A stretch of 64,000 bases of DNA from Candidatus Endobugula sertula (GTDB taxonomy: Bacteria; Pseudomonadota; Gammaproteobacteria; Pseudomonadales; Cellvibrionaceae), in NCBI GenBank assembly GCA_001723645.1, contig MDLC01000008.1:24152-88151 (forward strand). Reading direction: 5' to 3'. The notes beneath the pieces were generated by a model, which worked only from the letters and a program-made list of their open reading frames with translations, searched no databases and was not told the DNA's origin. A program made the position numbers and the translations under genes. This document shows, piece after piece, positions 29,517-38,853 of this stretch (positions are counted from its first letter, which is position 1; every line of letters starts with the position of its first letter).

Positions 29517-30127
29517 TAAAGTTGTACTTATTCTGCGGAAATGTTCCTAATACTTTTCATTTTTATGCCACGGAAAATGTTAAATTAATGACCTCTAACC
29601 GATAGTGCTGTATTTTAGGTATTATTCAATCTGCTACTTGTATTAACCATCAATTTGTGTGCTTAGGGTGATTAAAAAGTATGATAAACAATGTTTCGAA
29701 ACGAGTCATATATCACAATAAAGGTAGAATAATTTTTTAAATATTTCCAAAAACTACCGCTCTATTTCGCTGTTTGTAAGGTTTTCGAGGGTAATGGAAA
29801 ACCCTGCGAGGTCAATAGTCGATATGAGACTTATTTTTTCAGAGAAGTATAATAAATAATCCTTGCTGTATTGGTATTCAAATCCATTTTAAAAAAATAT
29901 TGGAGGTGATTTTACAATTTCTAATAAGCGATTGCTTATTGAAGAGAGTATATTTATAGCCCTTTTATTAGAAAGTCAGTTTAGTAGTTAATGTCAGGCG
30001 ATGTATAAAACTCACTCATTAAGAGCAGTGGTTCAAACACTGATTAATACTTTAATTAAAGATATTGATAGTCGCTTATTATTAATAGTCAGAAGGTGTC
30101 GATGAATAAATTATCTCTTTTGTAAAG

Positions 30128-30141
30128 TTGATCTATCTCAA
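30128..30141 (+). promoter_or_regulatory. FNR-like box immediately upstream of glgC
   Basis: TTGAT-CTAT-CTCAA, one base from consensus. TATAGT at 30161-30166 could be the -10. The predicted transcription start falls at about 30173-30176, nearly on the glgC ATG at 30177, so the leader would be very short or absent. Confidence 0.45.
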
Positions 30142-30176
30142 AATAAATACAGTAATATCCTATAGTATGTGCATGA

Positions 30177-31448
30177 ATGAGAACTGCACATCGGCATACA
30201 CAATTGATAAACTGTTTAACAAAAGATAACTTAGCGCTGATTTTAGCAGGTGGGTGTGGTTCGCGTTTAAAACAACTGACTGAGTGGCGGGCCAAGCCAG
30301 CTGTTCCCTTTGGAGGTAAGCTGCGGATTATTGATTTTCCTCTATCCAATTGCATTAATTCCGGTGTTCGACAAATCGGCATATTAACGCAATATAAAGC
30401 GCACTCTTTACTTAGTCATATCCAAAAAGGTTGGGGGTTTTTAAGGGGTGAATTTGGCGAATTTATTGAACTATTACCCGCACAACAGTGTGTGGAAAGT
30501 TCCTGGTATCTTGGCACTGCCAATGCAGTTTATCAAAATCTGGATATTATTCGTAGCCATCATCCAGAGTATGTGTTAATTCTTGCTGGTGATCACGTTT
30601 ACAAAATGGACTACGGGCCGATGTTAGAGCAGCATGTTGAGAACAATGCTGATTTAACAGTAGGTTGTATTGAAATGTCAATTGAGGAGGCTTTTGCATT
30701 TGGCGTTATGGGAATCGATGAGCGGCTACGTATTCATCAATTTAATGAAAAGCCGGAACATCCCCAATCGATTCCCTCCAATCCCAATATTGCTTTAGTA
30801 TCGATGGGAATTTATATTTTTAAACGCGATTTTCTGATTGAACAGTTAATTCATGATGCTGACAATGATGCATCTTCCCATGATTTTGGAAAAGATATCA
30901 TTCCATCGCTTATTCAACAGTATCGTGTTTATGCCTACCCTTTTCGCGAAGGCAATGGAGATAAACAAGCCTACTGGCGAGATGTAGGGACCGTAGACAA
31001 TTACTGGCGGGCTAACCTGGAATTGATCGGTATTACTCCTGAGCTGAACTTATATGATAAAAACTGGCCTATCTGGACTTATCAGGAACAAGTGCCACCG
31101 GCCAAATTTGTATTTAATGATGATGTTCGTCGGGGCATGGCGGTTGATTCTATGGTTTCAGGTGGTTGTATTGTTTCCGGTGCCTATGTGAATCATTCAT
31201 TGTTGTTTAATAATGTAGAAGTAGATAATCAGTCGCAGATAAATGATGCGGTGATCTTGCCTGAGGTTATCATCGGCAAAAACTGCCGTATCAATAAAAC
31301 GGTTATTGATAAAGGCGCCATTATTCCTGATGGGACGGTAGTCGGTGAGAACCCCGAAGAAGATCGGCAACGCTTTTATGTCAGTCCTGAAGGCGTGACC
31401 TTAATTACTCCCGACATGTTAGGCCAGAGTATTCACCATGGCCATTAG
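30177..31448 (+). CDS. glgC: Glucose-1-phosphate adenylyltransferase
   Basis: Makes ADP-glucose from glucose 1-phosphate and ATP, the committed step of bacterial glycogen synthesis. 423 aa. Nucleotidyltransferase domain: [17 protein letters not shown] (GGxGxRL; Cys replaces the usual Arg/Thr), [36 protein letters not shown], and FNEKP. The C-terminal left-handed beta-helix (about 300-423) is complete. ATG 30177 has no ribosome binding site; ATG 30173 is out of frame and TTG 30204 is a possible downstream start. The GH57 gene overlaps its 3' end by 11 bases, so the two are translationally coupled. Confidence 0.93.
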   Translation: MRTAHRHTQLINCLTKDNLALILAGGCGSRLKQLTEWRAKPAVPFGGKLRIIDFPLSNCINSGVRQIGILTQYKAHSLLSHIQKGWGFLRGEFGEFIELLPAQQCVESSWYLGTANAVYQNLDIIRSHHPEYVLILAGDHVYKMDYGPMLEQHVENNADLTVGCIEMSIEEAFAFGVMGIDERLRIHQFNEKPEHPQSIPSNPNIALVSMGIYIFKRDFLIEQLIHDADNDASSHDFGKDIIPSLIQQYRVYAYPFREGNGDKQAYWRDVGTVDNYWRANLELIGITPELNLYDKNWPIWTYQEQVPPAKFVFNDDVRRGMAVDSMVSGGCIVSGAYVNHSLLFNNVEVDNQSQINDAVILPEVIIGKNCRINKTVIDKGAIIPDGTVVGENPEEDRQRFYVSPEGVTLITPDMLGQSIHHGH

Positions 31449-33144
31449 CCAACCCCTTAAGGTTGTTTTATGTTGGCATATGCATCAGCCGGAATACCGT
31501 GACTTGCATAATGGTGACTATAAACAACCTTGGGTTTACCTACATACCATCAAGGATTATGTGGATATGGCAGCACACCTTGAGAAGCATTCAAATGCCC
31601 GTGCAGTAGTGAATTTTGCGCCTGTTTTATTGGAGCAGATTGATGACTATGCTCAGCAGATCAGCGCTTACTTAAATAACACCTGTGCCTTGCATGACTC
31701 ATTATTGAAAGCATTGGTGGACCCGGCACTGCCATCCAATACTGCTTATCAACAGTTTTTAATTCAATCCTGTCTCCGTGCCAACAATGTTCGGTTAATC
31801 GAGCGTTTTTCTGCTTATAAACGTCTGGTGGATATGTCTGGCTGGTTAATACAACATCCAGATGATATCACCTATTTAAACAACCAATATATCTTTGATT
31901 TATTGGTTTGGTATCATTTGGCTTGGTTAGGCGAAACCGTTCGCCGTGATAATACACAGGTTCAATTCCTGATCAATAAAGGCGGTGGATTTAACTTGCA
32001 GGATCGCTGTGAATTATTATCCATTATTGGTGATTTATTGAAAAATATCATTGGGCGCTATCGCGCTCTTGCGGATCAGCAGCAAATAGAATTATCAATG
32101 ACGCCTTACGCTCATACTATCATCCCTTTGCTTTTGCAATTGGCATCGGCATCTGAAGCCTTACCTAATATACATTTGCCTATACTCGAACATTATCCCC
32201 ATGGTGCTGAACGCGCCCGCTGGCATTTACAGCACGGTATTCAAACTTTTGAACATTATTTTGGCTTTAAACCCAAAGGCTGTTGGCCCTCTGAAGGTGG
32301 TTTAAGTACCGAAACAATAGAGTTATTGGATGAATATGGTTTTCAGTGGACAGCCAGTGGGGGCAATGTACTCAAGCAGACACTGAATAACCACAATCAT
32401 CCACATTCAGCGAATGATGATAATAAGGTGGATTATTTATATCAAAGTTATCAATTGAACAATATGGCTATTCGCTGTTTTTTCCGAGATGATGCCTTAT
32501 CTGATTTAATTGGTTTTACCTACTCGGACTGGCATGCAGATGACGCAGTCGCTCATTTTATTAGCCAGTTAGAGGAGATTGCACACCACCCGAATGTGAC
32601 TGATGAATCCATTGTATCGATTATTCTTGATGGTGAAAATGCTTGGGAATACTATCCGCAAAATGCTTTTTATTCTCTAGAAACACTTTACCAGCGCCTG
32701 GGTGAAAATCCTTTATTACATCTGACAACATTTCAAGAAGGGTTGTTCTCCCACACCACGAGGATTCCTAACATTATTGCCGGAAGCTGGGTTTATGGTA
32801 CTTTTTCTACATGGATTGGGGATGAAGAAAAAAATCGCGCCTGGGATATACTAGGTGATGTCAAACGTTGTTTTGATCGGGTCGTTGCTAGTGGCCGTTT
32901 AGATCAACAACAATTACAAAAAGCGGAGAAGCAACTAGCTGTTTGCGAAGGCTCCGATTGGTTTTGGTGGTTTAGTGACTATAACCCATCGGATACTGTT
33001 AGTGAGTTTGAGCAGCTTTACCGATTACATATTGCTAATTTATACCAGCTATTGCATCACCCCCCCCCCAGCTTATTTATCCGAAGTCTTTACACACGGT
33101 GGTGGTCATCCACCGTTGGGTGGTGTCATGCGGCCAGGAAATGA
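31438..33144 (+). CDS. GH57 family glycoside hydrolase (alpha-amylase/glucanotransferase-like)
   Basis: 568-aa protein of glycoside hydrolase family 57, acting on alpha-glucans. N-terminal VLCWHMHQPEYRD is the GH57 opening motif. GCWPSEGGLSTETIELL carries the nucleophile Glu and SIILDGENAWEYYPQNA the acid/base Asp. Later WVYGTFSTWIGDEEKNRAWDIL matches amylopullulanase-like and 4-alpha-glucanotransferase members. No signal peptide, so probably cytosolic and used on internal glycogen. It overlaps glgC by 11 bases, and its stop overlaps the malQ start (ATGA). Confidence 0.85.
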   Translation: MAISQPLKVVLCWHMHQPEYRDLHNGDYKQPWVYLHTIKDYVDMAAHLEKHSNARAVVNFAPVLLEQIDDYAQQISAYLNNTCALHDSLLKALVDPALPSNTAYQQFLIQSCLRANNVRLIERFSAYKRLVDMSGWLIQHPDDITYLNNQYIFDLLVWYHLAWLGETVRRDNTQVQFLINKGGGFNLQDRCELLSIIGDLLKNIIGRYRALADQQQIELSMTPYAHTIIPLLLQLASASEALPNIHLPILEHYPHGAERARWHLQHGIQTFEHYFGFKPKGCWPSEGGLSTETIELLDEYGFQWTASGGNVLKQTLNNHNHPHSANDDNKVDYLYQSYQLNNMAIRCFFRDDALSDLIGFTYSDWHADDAVAHFISQLEEIAHHPNVTDESIVSIILDGENAWEYYPQNAFYSLETLYQRLGENPLLHLTTFQEGLFSHTTRIPNIIAGSWVYGTFSTWIGDEEKNRAWDILGDVKRCFDRVVASGRLDQQQLQKAEKQLAVCEGSDWFWWFSDYNPSDTVSEFEQLYRLHIANLYQLLHHPPPSLFIRSLYTRWWSSTVGWCHAARK

Positions 33145-34649
33145 TTGAGTACGTGCATAGAGTATTCAGTAAACGTCGGGCGGGAGTGTTATTACCCATT
33201 ACCGCTTTACCCGATTCAGAAAATAAGACAAGTGAACAGGGTGATTTTGGACAAGCCTATCGCTTTATTGATTTTTTAGCAGAAGCCGGTTTTAGTGTAT
33301 GGCAATTGTTACCCTTGGGGCCCACTCATTGGGATCACTCTCCTTATCAATGCTTGTCGGCTCATGCAGGCAACCCCCAGTTAATCAGCTTGCAGGGATT
33401 ACAGCAACAAGGCTATTTACCAAAACAGGGATTAAAAGAAAACGTAACACTCGAAAAAAAGCAGAATTATTTAACGCAAGCATTTCACTATTTTAAAAAA
33501 ACAACCCCCTCTGATCAGTATTTTTATTTTGTTAAACAGCATCAACACTGGTTAAATAACTATGCTTTATTTATGACTATTCGCGCTTCTCAAGGAAACT
33601 GTCACTGGATGTATTGGGAAACTAAATTGCGTGACCGAAATTCCAAAGCCCTTGAGTCAGTGAAAAAGTCGTTGAGTCAAACTATAGAGAAAATACAATT
33701 TGAGCAATTTATTTTTTATCAACAATGGCAATCGATAAAATCTTATGCGCATCAAAAGAATATTTTTCTGGTGGGGGATATGCCACTATTCGTTGCCTAC
33801 GATAGCACCGATGTTTGGTCTTATCCAGAAGCTTTTATGGTGGATGCCGAAGGCAGGGCAGAAATAGTGACAGGGGTACCGCCGGATTGTTTTTCTGACA
33901 ACGGTCAACGCTGGGGTAACCCGCAATACCGTTAGGAGGTTATGGCAGCCAATCATTTTCAATGGTGGGTACAACGGATTCAAACCGAGCTGGAACGCTT
34001 CGATGTATTGCGCATTGATCACTTTCGTGGTCTGTCGGCCAGTTGGTCCATTCTTGCTGACAAGGAGACAGCACAGGAAGGATATTGGTTAAGGGTACCA
34101 GGTGAAGCACTATTACATACCTTGAAAAAAATTTTTAAGGACTTGCCCTTAATTGTTGAAGACCTGAGTATTATCACACCGGATGTGGAATATTTACGGG
34201 ACACATTTCAATTGCCCGGAATGAAAGTGCTCCAGTTTGCCTTTGATAGTGGTGACGATAACCCATATTTGCCAGCCCAGCATATTGAAAACTGTGTGCT
34301 CTATACCGGCACGCATGATAATGATACTAGTTTATCTTGGTATCAATCTTTAAATGACGATCAGAAAAATAAAGTGGACAATGTGTTGAAAAACTATCAG
34401 TTACCCAATAGCCATCCTGAGTTTAAAAAGTTAATGCCATGACCTTTGATCTATTGTGCGTTTGACTCTGTTGCAAACTTAACGATGATTCCCATGCAGG
34501 ATATTTTATCCCTAGGCCAAGGCCATCGTATCAACACCCCTGGTACCATTGGGCATAATTGGCGATGGCGATTTCATTGGTGTCAAATTGATGATGGATT
34601 GGTACAACATCTTAAAACAGTGCTGTGTTATTACGATCGTTCTTGTTGA
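33141..34649 (+). pseudogene. malQ: 4-alpha-glucanotransferase with two in-frame stop codons
   Basis: GH77 amylomaltase that shuffles maltodextrins released during glycogen breakdown. The whole reading frame is present (about 502 codons, the usual bacterial length) in one frame: GVLLPITALPDSE, LLPLGPTHWDHSPYQ, GDMPLFVAYDSTDVW, VLRIDHFRGLSASW (nucleophile Asp), LIVEDLSIIT (acid Glu), YTGTHDNDTSLSW, and NTPGTIGHNWRWR. Two stops interrupt it: TAG at 33933-33935, where the family has YRW, and TGA at 34440-34442, in MPWPLI. Both replace expected TGG Trp codons by one G-to-A change. The frame is otherwise undamaged, so inactivation looks recent. The start overlaps the GH57 stop (ATGA). Confidence 0.85.
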
Positions 34650-34659
34650 TATAGATCAA
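34646..34659 (+). promoter_or_regulatory. Perfect FNR box upstream of the alpha-glucan phosphorylase
   Basis: TTGAT-ATAG-ATCAA, an exact match to the FNR consensus, overlapping the malQ stop. A weak TAGTCT at 34682-34687 occupies the -10 position for a box at -41.5. The leader to the TTG at 34898 would be about 200 bases. Confidence 0.65.
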
Positions 34660-34897
34660 TACGTTATGAATCACATAAAACTAGTCTGTTTCTGTGAAAA
34701 AAATCGAAATGCATGTTGGGAATATTGTCATTGCGAGTAGGCATAGTCAATGCGGCAATTGGTTTAAGTGTATAACACCTTCAGGAGATCGCCGCACGTA
34801 GTTTATGATGACGAAGTGCTATTTGATGAGCAGATGAAGGATCAATAATTTTTATCGTGTCGGATGAATGAAATCGAGTGCTTAGAGGAGTTCCCTA

Positions 34898-37465
34898 TTG
34901 CAGCCAACACAACACCTATTGCCTGAATTACCTGTGGGCCTTGAAGGACTGGCTGAATTGGCGGCCAATTTGCGTTGGACATGGAACCATGCGGCGGATG
35001 CCTTGTGGAATACCATCGATCCAGATATTTGGCAACAGACTGAGAACCCCTACGTTATCTTGCAGAATGTCAGTTCCCAACGTTTGGCTTCCTTGGCACA
35101 AGACCCTGATTTTTGCCAACAGCTACACGATTTGTTGACAGAGCAGAAAAACTATTTGAATCGTAGCGGTTGGTATCAATCCCATTGTCAAGGTCATTGT
35201 ATTCAACAGGTAGCCTATTTCAGTATGGAGTTTGGTATTGGTGAAGCACTGCCATTTTATGCCGGTGGTTTAGGTGTGTTGGCGGGCGATTTTTTGAAAG
35301 CGGCAAGCGATTTGTGTATGCCGGTTATTGGTGTTGGGCTGCTTTATCACCAAGGCTATTTCCGGCAAATGTTAAATGCCAGTGGTTGGCAACAAGAAGC
35401 TTACCCCGTGTGTGATACCACCAATCTGCCTATTTCACCTGTTTATACTGAGAGTGGTGAATGGTTACAGGTCTCCATTGAGTTACCGGGGCGCATAGTA
35501 TTAATTCGCGTATGGCAAGCACATGTCGGTGGGGTCACTTTGTATTTGCTTGACAGTAATCATCCTTTAAATGGTGTTGTCGATCGTAGTATTACTAGCC
35601 AGCTCTATGGTGGTGGCCGTGAAATACGATTGTTGCAAGAAGTGGTTTTGGGCGTTGCTGGTTGGCGTGCTTTAATGAAACTCAATTTACCCATTGATAT
35701 TTGTCATATGAATGAAGGACATGCGGCGTTTGTGGTACTGGAACGCACACTGGACTATATGCAAAAAAGCGGGTTGGATTTTTACAATGCTTTTTGGGCG
35801 ATACGGGCAGGCAATGTCTTTACCACCCATACGATGGTAAAGGCTGGTTTTGATGTGTTTGAGCCTGAATTATTGGAAGAATATGGGGTGGCCTATGCTG
35901 ATACATTGGGTATCCCCACAGAAAAGATTTTGCAATTGGGCCGCTTGCATCATAAGGATTCTCATGAACCCTTTAATATGGCCTATTTGGCGATTCGCGG
36001 GAGTGCTACAGTGAATGGGGTAAGTAAATTACACGGTGAAGTCAGTCGAAAAATTTTTAGTGGTTTATATCCTCGCTGGCCATCACATGAGGTTCCTATC
36101 ACTTATGTGACCAATGGTGTCCATGTACCTTCATGGGATTCTCGATGGGCTGACGATATTTGGACGCAGGCTGCCGGTAAAGAACGTTGGTTGGGCAGTT
36201 TACGCTATTTAAGTCAAGCGATTGAGAAACAAAGTAATGAGCAGCTTTGGAAATTTTGTTCCAATGAAAGACGGGATCTGGTTCGCTATGCGCGCAAACG
36301 TTTCACTCTGGAATTAGGTCAGCGGGGTGCTGATAAAACCACCATTAACGAAGCCTTATGTGTGCTAGACCCCAATGTGTTGACGCTGGGGTTTGCCCGC
36401 CGGTTTACACTCTACAAACGCCCCAACTTATTATTGCAAGACGCGGAACGTTTAGAGAAATTATTAACCCACCGGGAAAGACCCGTACAATTAATCATTG
36501 CTGGAAAGGCCCATCCAAAAGATGAGCAGGGTAAAAAATTGGTCCAGCAATGGGCGCAATTTATCCAGCGCTCAGCAGTGAAAAGGCGTGTCGTTTTTTT
36601 AGAAGATTACGACATTACTTTGGCACAACAACTGGTTCAGGGGGTTGATATATGGATCAATACTCCTAGGAGACCCTGGGAAGCATGTGGCACCAGTGGT
36701 ATGAAAGTATTGGTGAATGGTGGCCTGAATATTTCTGTACTCGATGGCTGGTGGGCTGAGGCTCATAATGATCATGTGGGGTGGGCCATCGGTGATGGTA
36801 GTAACCACTCTCATTATGACGATGTCGATGATGCTCAACAACTCTACCATTTATTGGAAAAGGAGGTCATTCCTGAATTTTATAATCGCGATGTTAACGG
36901 TGTCCCTTTACATTGGGTTGAACGTATGCGCGTTAGCATGGCTTCACTGGCTCCTCAATTCAGTTGTAATCGCATGGTGCAGGAATACGTTGATAATCTT
37001 TATCAACCCGCTGCCGAACATTATCAGAGGCGGACAAAAGACAATGCTAAAATCGCTAAATTATTAGCTATCTGGAGTAACAAAATACAAACCCACTGGC
37101 AGGAAATTCACTGGGGAAATGTTGAAGTGGCAGAAACAGAGACAGGTTTTGTCTACAAATTGCAACTTTATCTAGGTGATCTATCGCCGGATCTCGTACA
37201 AGTACAGTTGTATGCAGAAACGGATAAAGAAGAGAATCATCAGCAGAAAAGCAATGGTTATATCAATGGCGAATCAGGCCCACATGGTATCACCATGGAT
37301 AAAACACATACTATTGCAGGCGCCACTAACGGTTATATTTATTCTGCAAATGTTAACACTACGCGTCCGTATACTGATTTTACAGCGCGAGTGATTCCCT
37401 GGCATCCAGACGCCTATTTGCCTCAAGAAGCTAACCAAATACTCTGGTGGGACAATGAGCACTGA
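34898..37465 (+). CDS. glgP: Alpha-glucan phosphorylase (GT35)
   Basis: Pyridoxal-phosphate enzyme releasing glucose 1-phosphate from glycogen. 855 aa, of the type with an N-terminal helical extension (LPELPVGLEGLAELAANLRWTWN, the DUF3417-like start) found in T. maritima-type phosphorylases. Core motifs: VAYFSMEFGIGEALPFYAGGLGVLAGDFLKAASDL, ICHMNEGHAAF, NGVHVPSWDS, and EACGTSGMKVLVNGGLNISVLDGWW with the PLP-binding Lys. Start is TTG 34898, supported by AGAGGAG at 34884-34890; no ATG fits. The perfect FNR box upstream suggests induction when oxygen falls. Confidence 0.9.
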   Translation: MQPTQHLLPELPVGLEGLAELAANLRWTWNHAADALWNTIDPDIWQQTENPYVILQNVSSQRLASLAQDPDFCQQLHDLLTEQKNYLNRSGWYQSHCQGHCIQQVAYFSMEFGIGEALPFYAGGLGVLAGDFLKAASDLCMPVIGVGLLYHQGYFRQMLNASGWQQEAYPVCDTTNLPISPVYTESGEWLQVSIELPGRIVLIRVWQAHVGGVTLYLLDSNHPLNGVVDRSITSQLYGGGREIRLLQEVVLGVAGWRALMKLNLPIDICHMNEGHAAFVVLERTLDYMQKSGLDFYNAFWAIRAGNVFTTHTMVKAGFDVFEPELLEEYGVAYADTLGIPTEKILQLGRLHHKDSHEPFNMAYLAIRGSATVNGVSKLHGEVSRKIFSGLYPRWPSHEVPITYVTNGVHVPSWDSRWADDIWTQAAGKERWLGSLRYLSQAIEKQSNEQLWKFCSNERRDLVRYARKRFTLELGQRGADKTTINEALCVLDPNVLTLGFARRFTLYKRPNLLLQDAERLEKLLTHRERPVQLIIAGKAHPKDEQGKKLVQQWAQFIQRSAVKRRVVFLEDYDITLAQQLVQGVDIWINTPRRPWEACGTSGMKVLVNGGLNISVLDGWWAEAHNDHVGWAIGDGSNHSHYDDVDDAQQLYHLLEKEVIPEFYNRDVNGVPLHWVERMRVSMASLAPQFSCNRMVQEYVDNLYQPAAEHYQRRTKDNAKIAKLLAIWSNKIQTHWQEIHWGNVEVAETETGFVYKLQLYLGDLSPDLVQVQLYAETDKEENHQQKSNGYINGESGPHGITMDKTHTIAGATNGYIYSANVNTTRPYTDFTARVIPWHPDAYLPQEANQILWWDNEH

Positions 37466-37591
37466 CTTGGAAGAGATAGTATTGTCTTTTATTTTAAAGA
37501 GGGCGTTTATGAATAAATGGTTATTGTGAGGAGGCATAGCTGACACGGCAATTATTAACGTATTTAATTAAACTGAAACGGCTTAACCACT

Positions 37592-38614
37592 ATGCGAGTA
37601 CTTGTTTATAGCGCCAATGAATATACAAAGGATATGTTGCTTACGGCTAATGCTAACAACGAGCATCAGTTTGATTTTACTGAAACTCGGCTCGAAGCAC
37701 AAACGACGATATTGGCGGACCAATACCCAGCTGTCTGTTGTTTTGTCGATGACAGCTTAAATGGGTTGGTTTTACAGCACTTAAAAAATCATGGTGTTAA
37801 GTTAGTGCTGTTGCGCTGTACAGGCTTTAATAATGTAGATTTGCGAGCAGCACAAGAGCTGGGGCTCCGTGTGATGCGAGTCGTCAGTTATTCTCCGCAT
37901 TCTGTAGCAGAATTTACAGTGGGTATGATTCTCAATTTAAACCGGAAAATTCACCGTGCTTATAATCGTGTGCGCGAAGGTAATTTTTTGTTGGATGGTT
38001 TACTGGGCTTTGACTTGTTTGGCAAAACGGTTGGCATTATTGGTACTGGAAAAATAGGTACAGCGTTTGCGCATATTATAAAAGGCTTTGGCTGTCATCT
38101 GCTTGCATATGATGTGGTTACTCGTTCAGAGTGTGAAGAAATAGGCGTATACTATACCGATTTGTCATCTCTATTAAATCAGTCGGATATCGTGAGTTTG
38201 CATTTACCACTGACCCCGGATTCATTTCATATGATTAATCAGTCCACCTTATCGAAAATGAAAAAAACCGCTTTATTGATCAATACCAGTCGGGGAGGTA
38301 TTATCAATACGGGTGACCTAGTGAAAGCCTTAAAACAATACCACTTGGCTGGTGTTGGTTTGGATGTTTATGAAGAAGAGTCCCATTTATTTTATCAGGA
38401 TATGCGTGACCAGATTATTGACGATGATACCTTTTCCCGCCTACTGACTTTTCCCAATGTTTTGTTGACAGGTCATCAGGCTTTTTTTACACAGGAAGCC
38501 CTGCAACAGATTGGAAAAACGACTATTGATAATTTGAATGATTTTATTCATCAACGTGACAGTAAAAATAGTTTGAAGGCAGAGGATATTATCGTATCGT
38601 CATCAAAAGGTTAA
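37592..38614 (+). CDS. ldhA: D-lactate dehydrogenase (2-hydroxyacid dehydrogenase family)
   Basis: Reduces pyruvate to D-lactate with NADH, a fermentative electron sink. 340 aa. N-terminal MRVLVYSANEYTKDML and LLRCTGFNNVDLRAAQELGL match LdhA. Rossmann motif GIIGTGKIGTAFAHI, catalytic Arg in NTSRGGIIN, Glu in GVGLDVYEEES, and the His in LTGHQAFFT. It follows the phosphorylase by 126 bases and probably shares its regulation. With glk, glgP and the GAPDH homologue it completes a glycogen-to-lactate route. Confidence 0.87.
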   Translation: MRVLVYSANEYTKDMLLTANANNEHQFDFTETRLEAQTTILADQYPAVCCFVDDSLNGLVLQHLKNHGVKLVLLRCTGFNNVDLRAAQELGLRVMRVVSYSPHSVAEFTVGMILNLNRKIHRAYNRVREGNFLLDGLLGFDLFGKTVGIIGTGKIGTAFAHIIKGFGCHLLAYDVVTRSECEEIGVYYTDLSSLLNQSDIVSLHLPLTPDSFHMINQSTLSKMKKTALLINTSRGGIINTGDLVKALKQYHLAGVGLDVYEEESHLFYQDMRDQIIDDDTFSRLLTFPNVLLTGHQAFFTQEALQQIGKTTIDNLNDFIHQRDSKNSLKAEDIIVSSSKG

Positions 38615-38621
38615 CGTGTAA

Positions 38622-38635
38622 TTGACTGAAGTCAA
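38622..38635 (+). promoter_or_regulatory. FNR/ANR-like box with only a 27-codon frame behind it
   Basis: Symmetric TTGAC-TGAA-GTCAA seven bases after the ldhA stop. On the plus strand the only frame behind it is 38669-38752 (27 codons, LNIYSTEQWLESCRFL...). No recognised minus-strand gene starts nearby. It may mark the stump of a deleted FNR-controlled gene. Confidence 0.4.
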
Positions 38636-38668
38636 CTATTTTCACAAATATTAATGTAGGGTATTCGC

Positions 38669-38752
38669 TTGAATATTTATTCTACTGAGCAATGGTTAGA
38701 GAGCTGTCGTTTTTTGGCCCAAACGGATAATCGTGCGGCTCTCCGATTTTAA
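38669..38752 (+). pseudogene. Short frame, possible stump of a truncated gene
   Basis: TTG-initiated frame of 27 codons ending ...TDNRAALRF. It has no clear ribosome binding site and no recognised family. Its interest is its place 34 bases behind an FNR-type box, between ldhA and the convergent erythromycin-esterase gene. It could be the surviving 5' end of a gene or chance. Confidence 0.25.
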
Positions 38753-38853
38753 AAGTAACGAGTATGCAGCCTCACTGGGTGGACAATAGTTTGGAACCCC
38801 TGATACTGTGACATATTTTTATGTAGTATCATCTTTGGCATAAAGAGAGGTTC

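Larger units (their letters stand above)
29374..30176. other. Long divergent intergenic region between the CBS gene and glgC
   Basis: About 800 AT-rich bases. It holds two FNR-type boxes (29503-29516 and 30128-30141) and two hairpins: GGTTTTC/GAAAACC at 29780-29803 and AATAAGC/GCTTATT at 29923-29940. A perfect Shine-Dalgarno GGAGGTGA at 29902-29909 has no convincing coding sequence behind it. The frame after that site encodes only about 24 residues from a non-standard ATT. No larger gene is seen on either strand. Confidence 0.5.

Noticed and set aside
29780..29803. Possible riboswitch aptamer upstream of glgC
   Set aside because: Only one simple hairpin is present; none of the conserved riboswitch cores I know could be matched.
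33933..34442. Stop codon reassignment or readthrough as the explanation for TAG and TGA at Trp positions in malQ
   Set aside because: Other genes in the window end normally at TAG and TGA, and two different stops plus a TAA in the radical SAM gene would all need recoding. Recent nonsense mutation or sequence error is simpler.
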